Assembly: GCA_016180165.1 (NCBI GenBank)
Contig: JACPBU010000054.1
Span: forward strand, 1 to 6,252
DNA: 6,252 nt
Origin: Candidatus Woesearchaeota archaeon
GTDB taxonomy: Archaea; Nanobdellota; Nanobdellia; Woesearchaeales; JACPBV01
Reading direction: 5' to 3'
The notes below the pieces were generated by a model that had not been told where the DNA came from, searched no databases, and worked only from the letters and a program-made list of their open reading frames with translations. The translations under genes were made by a program, and so were the position numbers. Every line of letters starts with the position of its first letter. The first letter of the stretch is position 1. This document shows positions 1-4,878 of this stretch, one piece after another.

Positions 1-381
1 TTCTACCACGGTAGGTGTAATGAACAGTTTAGGGATTACAGATAAATTCTTAACATACCAATCTTCATTGGAATAATGCAGTAGGAAGAGATTAGGGGCA
101 TTATTCTGTTTTACTGCATTCATCATTGTCTTAAATTCTCCGTCTAATACCCTTGTCGTAAATTTCTTGTTTGAAGCTTTAAGCTGATAATCCACACTAC
201 ATTTTTTACATAGAAAATCATAAACTTTCTTATTGTTAGGATACGAAGTAACATTCTTATTAAGGCAGGAAGGACAATACATTTGAGAGTTAAACCATCT
301 TTCGGTTAACACTCGTGCTCGCTGAGAATTGCTTTTATATGTTTCTAATACGGTTTTATCATAAATGGAAAGATCAATCAT
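1..381 (-). CDS. dpnI: DpnI-family methyl-directed restriction endonuclease, N-terminal part (runs off window)
   Basis: The first 127 residues are visible; the 3' end lies beyond base 1. The product resembles DpnI, a type IIM enzyme that cuts GATC only when the adenine is methylated. The match is recalled, not searched: residues 12-26 (LETYKSNSQRARVLT) correspond to VETYKSNSQKARILT of DpnI. The four zinc-binding cysteines are present as C36-P-S-C39 and C58-K-K-C61, each two residues after its DpnI counterpart. The PD-(D/E)XK core reads D55 ... Q66-L-K68, where DpnI has D53 ... E64-L-K66, so the second acidic residue is glutamine. The segment ITP near residues 121-123 matches VTP in DpnI. The C-terminal winged helix that reads the methylated site would lie off the window. 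The ATG at 381 is chosen because an in-frame TGA lies three codons upstream and the length before ETYKSN agrees with DpnI. No methyltransferase is visible, as expected for this class. Base composition is about one third G+C, lower than the neighbouring aldolase gene. Confidence 0.9.
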   Translation of the reverse strand, partial: MIDLSIYDKTVLETYKSNSQRARVLTERWFNSQMYCPSCLNKNVTSYPNNKKVYDFLCKKCSVDYQLKASNKKFTTRVLDGEFKTMMNAVKQNNAPNLFLLHYSNEDWYVKNLSVIPKLFITPTVVE

Positions 382-402
382 CTTTTTTCACACAATCAAT
401 GT

Positions 403-418
403 TGAGATTATTATCTCA
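403..418. promoter_or_regulatory. Palindrome TGAGAT-N4-ATCTCA, candidate operator
   Basis: A perfect inverted repeat with 6-base arms around TATT lies between the TATA box (424-431) and the predicted transcription start (about 401). In archaea, repressors commonly bind here and block RNA polymerase recruitment, so this is a plausible operator for the restriction gene. The symmetry and position are seen; the function is inferred. Confidence 0.45.
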
Positions 419-423
419 CCTAT

Positions 424-431
424 TATATAAA
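424..431 (-). promoter_or_regulatory. TATA box of the DpnI-like gene
   Basis: The minus strand reads TTTATATA, preceded by the purine-rich AGAAACTTA that could act as a BRE. Using the spacing seen at other genes here (about 30 bases from the first T to the transcription start), the start would be near base 401. That leaves a leader of about 20 bases with no Shine-Dalgarno motif, only GAAAAAAG just before the ATG. Confidence 0.6.
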
Positions 432-461
432 TAAGTTTCTGTTTTAGCTCCTGCAATCAGC

Positions 462-477
462 TATGGCAGTTGCCATA
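462..477. promoter_or_regulatory. Palindrome TATGGCA-GT-TGCCATA, candidate regulator site
   Basis: Perfect 7-base arms are separated by two bases, too close to form an RNA hairpin, so a dimeric protein site is more likely. It lies 30 bases upstream of the TATA box of the DpnI-like gene, where an activator or a second repressor would bind. A 14-of-16 match is found at 6121-6136, upstream of another minus-strand promoter. Confidence 0.4.
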
Positions 478-685
478 AATGGCGCAGAAAGGGCATCACT
501 CAATCAGACAAAATCTTGCCTAAATAAGAGAAAGGCCATTTTTTTTTCTTGTTAATCTCATCTTAAAGAAAATGATTGCGCGATACCCCTACTATCTCCC
601 GAATGAATTATTACCCCCGAGGGAGCTATTGCCTGGGCAATGAAGCAATACTGGGAAACAGGCTGCCCGGGAATTGGTGATACTC
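478..685. other. Gene-free stretch between the DpnI-like gene and the aldolase gene
   Basis: No convincing reading frame or tRNA is seen on either strand. It holds an orphan run of nine T at 539-547 with no plus-strand gene before it, and a short inverted repeat ATTGCC-TG-GGCAAT at 628-641. On the minus strand, a T-rich stretch ATTTTCTTTAAG (complement of 562-573) lies about 115 bases after the aldolase stop and could serve as its T-tract terminator, but this is weak. The region probably marks the join between core and acquired DNA. Confidence 0.45.
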
Positions 686-1702
686 TCAGATTCCATTTGG
701 ACTGTATCTCCCCGCCGAAGCAGCGCTATAAATCGCCGCCTTTGCTGCAAAGATCTCCTGGGCACGCCTGGCATTTTCAGCTTTCCCGCCCCATGCCTTT
801 AAGGCTTCCCTCTGCAAAGCACGCCCGTAGGAGAAACTGAGAATCCATGGGGCATCTATCCTGTCTGATTGGCTGGCTGCATTGAGGAATGCAGCTGACT
901 CACCATCACTCAATCCGCCGGATAAAAAGGCTATTCCCGGAACTTCATTTGGGACAAGCTCCCTGAACAGCCCAAGAGTCAGCTCTGCAACTTCTTCTGC
1001 GGAAAGCTTTGGCTGGTATTTTTCTCCGGGAGTTATGAAGCTTGTTTTTAGGATGATATGTTTTAACTCAATACGCCTATCCTTGAGGGCTGTAAAAGTC
1101 TTTTCAAGCGCCAATGCAGACGCATCATACGTCCGTCGGGCATCAAAGGGACCATGATTGACCACTTCCGGCTCGACTATCGGCACCAGTCCAGCTTTGA
1201 CTGAACGTTCTGCATACTCCCCAAGAAGCCCGGCATTTGCCATGACGCACTTTTCTGTCGGAAATCCCTCGCCAACATTGAGTTCTGCTCTCCATTTTGT
1301 TAATGCGGCGCCATTTTCTCTATATCCTCCTAACCTTTCTTCAATCCCGTCTAAACCCGTCCTCTTAGTGACTTTTTCAGCCTGAGAACTTTCAAATGGC
1401 TCGAGCCCAGCATCAACCTTAATAATTGTTAAAATTCCTCTGCTGAGGAGATATGCTGGAAGCGGGACGCCATCAATTTTCTGCCAGAAAGCCTCATCAT
1501 AGAAGATAACTCCGCCAATATGCTTTTCAATCCCAGGCGTCGTGGCAAGCAATGCCCTGTAATCCCTCCTGTTTTCAGGAGTGTTTGGGATTCCAAATTC
1601 TTTGAATCTGTTTCCGATAGTATTGGTGCTCTCATCTAATGCTGCAATTCCTTTCCCTGGCGCTATAACTGCCCTTGCAATCTGATTAAGATTCTCTCCC
1701 AT
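686..1702 (-). CDS. fba: Class I fructose-1,6-bisphosphate aldolase (eukaryotic/bacterial type)
   Basis: This 338-residue enzyme should reversibly cleave fructose-1,6-bisphosphate into dihydroxyacetone phosphate and glyceraldehyde 3-phosphate in glycolysis and gluconeogenesis, in the cytoplasm, through a Schiff base and without metal. It belongs to the glycolytic aldolase family (PF00274/COG3588) and aligns from memory with rabbit aldolase A throughout. The N-terminal signature is GKGIAALDESTNTIGNRF at 16-33. Catalytic residues are present: D23 (rabbit D33), K95 in IKVDAG (K107), K137 in KWR (K146), E177 and E179 in VEPE (E187, E189), Schiff-base K219 in ILKTS (K229), S261 in LSGG (S271) and R294 in SYGRAL (R303). 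It ends at GRYSPNGI, without the tyrosine tail of animal aldolases, as many bacterial class I enzymes do. Most archaea use DhnA-type aldolases or bifunctional FBP aldolase/phosphatase, so this family is unusual if the host is archaeal. It has its own promoter and is probably monocistronic. Confidence 0.95.
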   Translation of the reverse strand: MGENLNQIARAVIAPGKGIAALDESTNTIGNRFKEFGIPNTPENRRDYRALLATTPGIEKHIGGVIFYDEAFWQKIDGVPLPAYLLSRGILTIIKVDAGLEPFESSQAEKVTKRTGLDGIEERLGGYRENGAALTKWRAELNVGEGFPTEKCVMANAGLLGEYAERSVKAGLVPIVEPEVVNHGPFDARRTYDASALALEKTFTALKDRRIELKHIILKTSFITPGEKYQPKLSAEEVAELTLGLFRELVPNEVPGIAFLSGGLSDGESAAFLNAASQSDRIDAPWILSFSYGRALQREALKAWGGKAENARRAQEIFAAKAAIYSAASAGRYSPNGI

Positions 1703-1711
1703 GGTGTTCAG

Positions 1712-1750
1712 CCTCGTAGTTTAGATGGACAATACTCAAGTATTTATTAA
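1712..1750 (-). promoter_or_regulatory. Promoter and ribosome binding site of the aldolase gene
   Basis: The minus strand reads TTAATAAATA at 1750-1741, a fair TATA element. A start of transcription near 1720 would leave a leader of about 18 bases containing GAGG (1715-1712), nine bases before the ATG at 1702. This gene therefore seems to have a short leader with a ribosome binding site, unlike its leaderless neighbours. Confidence 0.45.
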
Positions 1751-1757
1751 GAAAAAA
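1749..1757 (-). terminator. T-tract terminator of the DUF6159-like gene
   Basis: The minus-strand transcript would read TTTTTTCTT here, about 90 bases after the stop of the upstream membrane-protein gene and directly before the TATA element of the aldolase gene. Archaeal termination typically uses such T-rich tracts without a required hairpin. Confidence 0.4.
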
Positions 1758-1844
1758 GCTCCCAATCGGTTTAAATTCTTTAGCATAGTGAAGAATAGTA
1801 TTCCGTAGATATTCCGGGCTTATCAAGAAAACAAACGGGATAGT

Positions 1845-2711
1845 TCAGATAATGCCTGGTTTTATCTTTGGCCTGAAAGACCCCTTGACCAGCTCCTGGC
1901 TGAAGGCTTCGGGGACTTTGCCGGTATTTGCATATTGGTAGAGGGCAGCTATAAAAATTCCGTTGAGCGTTGAGCTGATGATGCCCAGGAGAACCCAAAA
2001 GATAACCACCGCTCCAAAGGTCAGGCCGACTACTGTGCCTGAGCCTGAAAGGAACGAGAATACGAGCACAAGCAATCCCATGACAAAGAGCAGGCCAAAA
2101 AATAGTCCCATCGAGAACTGCCCGATGACATTTTCCCCCCATGTCTTCCTGAACAGCTTCCCGGATTTTTTTATCGACTCAAAAACTGAAATATTCTCAA
2201 AGACCATCACCGGAATGACAAAGAAAGTCAATAATGTCCAGGCCATGCCCAGGAGAGCAACCAAAATGCTTCCAATCTTTTTTAGCCTCCCTTCAAGAGC
2301 CCTAAGCACCATGCCGACAGTCGCAGCAATAACTGCCCAGATGAATACCTTTCCGATATTCCTGAGCGCATTCTTAAATCCGTCAGAGAACTTCGGGTCT
2401 TTGCCGTTCAGGCGCATGTGGGCGCAGGTAATGAGGCCGGTATTGAAGAAGATGATGATAAAGTAGTTTCCGAGATAGTAGAGAAAAATAAAGAAATATT
2501 CAAGCCCCGAAAAACTTCTCACATGCGGGGCAATATTTACGCTTGTTAGCGACTCAAAAAGAATCCTGAGCACAAAGGGAATAAAAAACGTGAAAAACGC
2601 CAGAACAGCTGCAATGCCTGACAATATGGGAAACCACAGCATCTCCTTGTCTTTCTTCAGCACCTCAAAGCTCTCCTTTACAAGCCTGAAGCTGTTTGCA
2701 AATGCTCCCAT
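1845..2711 (-). CDS. Integral membrane protein resembling the DUF6159 family
   Basis: A 288-residue protein with about six predicted membrane segments (roughly 26-51, 72-95, 120-138, 147-170, 198-221 and 226-256). The order of features matches my memory of DUF6159, a family of unknown function in archaea and bacteria. An N-terminal amphipathic stretch runs SFRLVKESFEVLKKDKEMLW (7-26), leading into FPILSG. A loop LNGKDPKFSDGFKNAL (101-116) precedes the third helix. Then come FFVIPVMVFENISVFESIKK (163-182), SGKLFRKTWGEN (183-194), and a C-terminal IFIAALYQYANTGKVPEAF (252-270). No catalytic residues are recognisable, so no biochemical role can be assigned. The start at 2711 is supported by a TATA element 30 bases upstream. 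The gene is divergent from the permease gene and 142 bases ahead of the aldolase gene, each with its own promoter, so linkage to either is not implied. Confidence 0.85.
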   Translation of the reverse strand: MGAFANSFRLVKESFEVLKKDKEMLWFPILSGIAAVLAFFTFFIPFVLRILFESLTSVNIAPHVRSFSGLEYFFIFLYYLGNYFIIIFFNTGLITCAHMRLNGKDPKFSDGFKNALRNIGKVFIWAVIAATVGMVLRALEGRLKKIGSILVALLGMAWTLLTFFVIPVMVFENISVFESIKKSGKLFRKTWGENVIGQFSMGLFFGLLFVMGLLVLVFSFLSGSGTVVGLTFGAVVIFWVLLGIISSTLNGIFIAALYQYANTGKVPEAFSQELVKGSFRPKIKPGII

Positions 2712-2733
2712 AATGCAAGCGAAGATGCAGGAC

Positions 2734-2741
2734 TATTAAAA
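2734..2741 (-). promoter_or_regulatory. TATA box of the DUF6159-like gene (leaderless)
   Basis: The minus strand reads TTTTAATA with GAAATC just upstream as a possible BRE. The first T is 30 bases before the A of the ATG at 2711, which places the transcription start on or next to the start codon. No Shine-Dalgarno sequence lies between them. Confidence 0.6.
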
Positions 2742-2805
2742 GATTTCTACCTTCCATGAAAAAGTTATCATCCGGTTGTTTGAAACACACCGACGATGCA
2801 CGAAT

Positions 2806-2837
2806 GGAGGGTATTTTTCTCTCTCGGCGGGTATTTT
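2806..2837 (+). repeat. Direct repeat GG[A/C]GGGTATTTT, period 20 bp
   Basis: Two 12-base copies at 2806-2817 and 2826-2837 differ at one base. Their spacing of exactly 20 bp puts them on the same face of the helix. They lie 33 bases before the permease TATA box, within the shared divergent regulatory region, and could be a tandem activator or repressor site. Function is inferred. Confidence 0.4.
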
Positions 2838-2870
2838 CAGAATGCTGAATGAATCCCTGAAAAAAATATG

Positions 2871-2878
2871 TTTATATA
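2871..2878 (+). promoter_or_regulatory. TATA box of the APC permease gene (leaderless)
   Basis: TTTATATA begins 30 bases before the ATG at 2901, with an A-rich stretch (GAAAAAAATATG, 2859-2870) upstream that may act as BRE. The transcription start would coincide with the ATG. This argues against the in-frame ATG at 2868, which lies upstream of the TATA box itself. Confidence 0.7.
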
Positions 2879-2900
2879 CTCTCCCCCTAAAATCTTTCCA

Positions 2901-4259
2901 ATGAAGCACCACATCCGGCGCTACCACTTAAAGAGGGATCTGAACCTGTTCACACTTTCTCTTTACGGCATCGGCGTCATCATCGGCGCAGGCATCTATT
3001 CGCTGCTCGGTGTTGGCGCTGGGATGGCAGGCAATGCTGTCTGGCTTTCCTTTGTTCTCGCAGCGTTCATTGCCGGCTTGACCGGGCTCAGCTATGCTGA
3101 ATTATGCTCGATGTTCCCAAAAGATGCAGCAGAATATAATTTCACAAAAAAAGCATTCCGCAGGGAAGGGCTTTCTTTCATCATGGGATGGCTTATGGTT
3201 TTTGCAGGAGTTGTCTCAGCAGTTGCCGTCGCTTACGGGTTTGCGGGCTATTTCACCCACCTTTTCGGCGGGGAGATCAAGGTGGTGGCTTTTGGGCTGC
3301 TTGCTGTGCTGTCCCTTTTGACCTATCTTGGCAATAAAAGCTCGTCGTTGTTTAACGGCATCGCCATTGTCATGTCCCTCCTTGGATTGCTGATCATCAT
3401 CGGGGCCGGCCTGGTTTTTTACCTCAACAATGGGGTAGTGCAAAATCTTCTGGAAACTCCTCCGGGAATTGGATTTAAGGGCATTATCGCCGCAACAGGG
3501 ATTGTGTTTTTTGCATTCCTGGGATTTGAGGAGATTGTCAATCTTTCCGAGGAGACAAAGCATGCCCGGAGAACTGTCCCCCTTGCACTGATGATAGCCA
3601 TTGCAGTATCAACTATATTTTATGTCCTTGTCTCCCTTGCTGCCGTGAATCTTGTCGGGTGGGAGCGCCTTGCGTCCTCTCCAGCCCCGCTGACGGAAGC
3701 GTTGTCATCCTATCTCCCCGGTGCAGAGATCATCCTTCTTATTGCCGGATTGTTCGCCACAGCCAACACTCCGTTAATACTGTTGATTGTCAGCTCAAGG
3801 ATAATCTATGGCATGTCATCAGCACACAGCCTGCCCAGGCCGCTCTCCATGATTGGAAAGCGTGGAACGCCAGTTGTAGCGGTTGCCATCGTCACGCTCT
3901 CTGCCCTTGGACTGTCATTGCTTTCTGGCATCAAGACATTGGCTTCTGTCACCGACATCAGCCTGTTCCTGGTCTATGCGGGTGTCAATGCTGCCATGAT
4001 AGGTATGCGCTTCAGGGCTCCCACAAAAAAAAGGGAATTCAGGGTGCCATTCAATATCGGCAATTTTCCCGTTCTCGCTTTTGTTGCGCTGCTGCTATCC
4101 CTCGGTATGGTCTTCTCCTTTGAGGCAAAGATTTTAGCCATCGAAACAGGCGCAGTCGCAGTCGGATTTTTCTTCTACCATCTCTTCAGGGAGCCGCAGC
4201 AAAGCGCTGTAGGGAATTGGGAGATGCCAGTTAAGGCCAAGAAAAGTTCAAAAAGTTAG
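2901..4259 (+). CDS. APC-superfamily amino acid permease
   Basis: A 452-residue polytopic membrane protein with about twelve hydrophobic segments, likely importing amino acids coupled to an ion or by exchange. Family landmarks are present in order. GIGVIIGAGIYSLLG at 23-37 is the broken first helix that binds substrate in APC/LeuT-fold transporters. AELCSMFPKDAAEYNF at 66-81 follows helix 2. FFAFLGFEEIVNLSEETKHA at 203-222 is the sixth helix and loop and is followed by RRTVPLAL. NTPLILLIVSSRIIYGMS at 289-306 is helix 8, followed by the positively charged loop SLPRPLSMIGKRGTP. The C-terminal tail is basic and hydrophilic (KAKKSSKS). The substrate cannot be told from sequence. The overall style resembles cationic amino acid transporter-like permeases common in archaea. 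An in-frame ATG at 2868 is rejected because the TATA box lies within that extension. The coding strand is uninterrupted and the family length is normal. Confidence 0.92.
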   Translation: MKHHIRRYHLKRDLNLFTLSLYGIGVIIGAGIYSLLGVGAGMAGNAVWLSFVLAAFIAGLTGLSYAELCSMFPKDAAEYNFTKKAFRREGLSFIMGWLMVFAGVVSAVAVAYGFAGYFTHLFGGEIKVVAFGLLAVLSLLTYLGNKSSSLFNGIAIVMSLLGLLIIIGAGLVFYLNNGVVQNLLETPPGIGFKGIIAATGIVFFAFLGFEEIVNLSEETKHARRTVPLALMIAIAVSTIFYVLVSLAAVNLVGWERLASSPAPLTEALSSYLPGAEIILLIAGLFATANTPLILLIVSSRIIYGMSSAHSLPRPLSMIGKRGTPVVAVAIVTLSALGLSLLSGIKTLASVTDISLFLVYAGVNAAMIGMRFRAPTKKREFRVPFNIGNFPVLAFVALLLSLGMVFSFEAKILAIETGAVAVGFFFYHLFREPQQSAVGNWEMPVKAKKSSKS

Positions 4260-4266
4260 GTTCATA

Positions 4267-4390
4267 TTGCTATTTAATCTTTCCGCAAGAAAGCTAATAG
4301 CAACTCTCGTAAATTATTGAACTTTTGCGAGATTTGATAATATGGTAAATCGTATATCCAAATGTTCAAATATTTGTGCGGTTTACTATA
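4267..4390 (+). ncRNA. Three consecutive stem-loops after the permease gene (3' UTR structure or small RNA)
   Basis: The convergent gap between permease and lipoprotein genes contains three inverted repeats in series. Stem 1 pairs TTGCTATT (4267-4274) with AATAGCAA (4296-4303) and, inside, CTTTC (4279-4283) with GAAAG (4289-4293). Stem 2 pairs 4305-4313 with 4324-4332 over nine pairs including one U-G. Stem 3 pairs 4341-4352 with 4379-4390 over twelve pairs including two G-U, and encloses a small CAAAT/ATTTG stem. The three G-U pairs would be A-C mismatches in minus-strand RNA, so the structures favour plus-strand transcripts. They begin eight bases after the permease stop codon and may stabilise or terminate that mRNA or form a separate RNA. 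No known RNA family is recognised. Confidence 0.35.
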
Positions 4391-4398
4391 ATCAACCT

Positions 4399-4429
4399 GA
4401 ACAAAACCCAAACCTTACTGTTAAAAGCC
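4399..4429 (-). terminator. Weak T-rich stretch after the lipoprotein gene
   Basis: In the minus-strand transcript this reads GGCTTTTAA and then GGTTTGGGTTTTGTTC, just after the stop codon of the lipoprotein gene. Short T-tracts of this kind can end archaeal transcripts, but none exceeds four T, so the call is tentative. Confidence 0.25.
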
Positions 4430-4433
4430 CAAA

Positions 4434-4877
4434 TCATATTTTCTTAGCTTTATCTCCAAAGCATAATTCTGTTTTAGAAGCAGTATCTTTAATGCTCATG
4501 ACTATGCATCCACTGCCCACATAATCTCTCTCGCTGCCATACATAAACGCAGTTAGTGCCTGAGCATCAACAAACAAGTCAACATCAACCTCTCCTTCAA
4601 TGCCGTGCAGCCTGCAAAGCTTTGCTTCCATCTGCCCGCTTTTATAATCCTCTACGCCAACAATAGTTAAAGAAATATCTCCCATCCCTACGATCCTACC
4701 CTGATTGCACAGTCCAGTTAAGTCAGCTGATGCTGCTTCTTCTGAACCCTGAGGAAATGAGTTGGCTGAAATACCTCCTGAGCCTTTTTGTGGGCTAATT
4801 TTCTGAAGCTGCGCACAGCCAGCTGCAAATAACAGGGAAATCACGATTAAAATGAGCATATTGGTTGGTTTCATCAT
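4434..4877 (-). CDS. Small lipoprotein, unknown function
   Basis: A 147-residue product. Residues 1-20 form a signal peptide with a short charged start (MMKPTN) and a hydrophobic core LILIVISLLF. It ends in the lipobox-like AAGC with C21 as the probable lipidated cysteine; position -3 is Ala rather than the usual Leu/Val/Ile. Residues 22-52 are a low-complexity linker rich in Gly, Ser, Gln and Ala. The remaining domain (about 53-147) has four cysteines, C57, C88, C124 and C139, enough for two disulfides, and alternates short hydrophobic and charged stretches suggesting a small beta-rich fold. No family is recognised. The gene follows the cysteine-rich secreted protein gene after one base (TGA-A-ATG-ATG), so the two are probably one operon with coupled translation. 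The second ATG (4874) is an equally possible start. The product would be anchored on the outer face of the membrane, perhaps holding the partner protein; that is inference. Confidence 0.8.
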   Translation of the reverse strand: MMKPTNMLILIVISLLFAAGCAQLQKISPQKGSGGISANSFPQGSEEAASADLTGLCNQGRIVGMGDISLTIVGVEDYKSGQMEAKLCRLHGIEGEVDVDLFVDAQALTAFMYGSERDYVGSGCIVMSIKDTASKTELCFGDKAKKI

Positions 4878-4878
4878 T

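Noticed and set aside
539..547. Run of nine T on the plus strand, considered as a terminator.
   Set aside because: No plus-strand gene or promoter precedes it, so there is no transcript it would end.
628..641. Inverted repeat ATTGCC-TG-GGCAAT after the aldolase gene.
   Set aside because: Arms of six bases with a two-base gap and no T-run after it on the minus strand; could easily be chance, so not called as a terminator or operator.
592..774. Minus-strand open frame overlapping the aldolase C-terminus, considered as a frameshifted tail carrying the missing C-terminal tyrosine.
   Set aside because: Its residues do not resemble an aldolase tail, and the main frame already ends at GRYSPNGI, as bacterial class I aldolases do. 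No frameshift is needed.
1780..2142. 120-residue minus-strand frame overlapping the DUF6159-like gene.
   Set aside because: Out-of-frame reading of a well-supported membrane protein gene; composition is not protein-like and no promoter fits.
1963..2466. 167-residue plus-strand frame opposite the DUF6159-like gene.
   Set aside because: Antisense shadow; rich in Thr, Pro and Lys from complementing hydrophobic codons, with no recognisable features.
3659..4123. 154-residue plus-strand frame within the permease gene.
   Set aside because: Alternate frame of a complete APC permease with intact family motifs; Cys/His/Trp-rich composition typical of shadows.
4334..4400. Possible archaeal C/D box RNA: TTGATAA at 4334-4340 and CTGA at 4397-4400.
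   Set aside because: Box C matches the consensus at only five of seven positions, no internal C'/D' boxes are seen, and the flanks do not pair.
4342..4524. 60-residue plus-strand frame in the convergent gap.
   Set aside because: Its second half is antisense to the lipoprotein gene and its first half coincides with the third stem-loop; no TATA box at the expected distance and no protein-like features.
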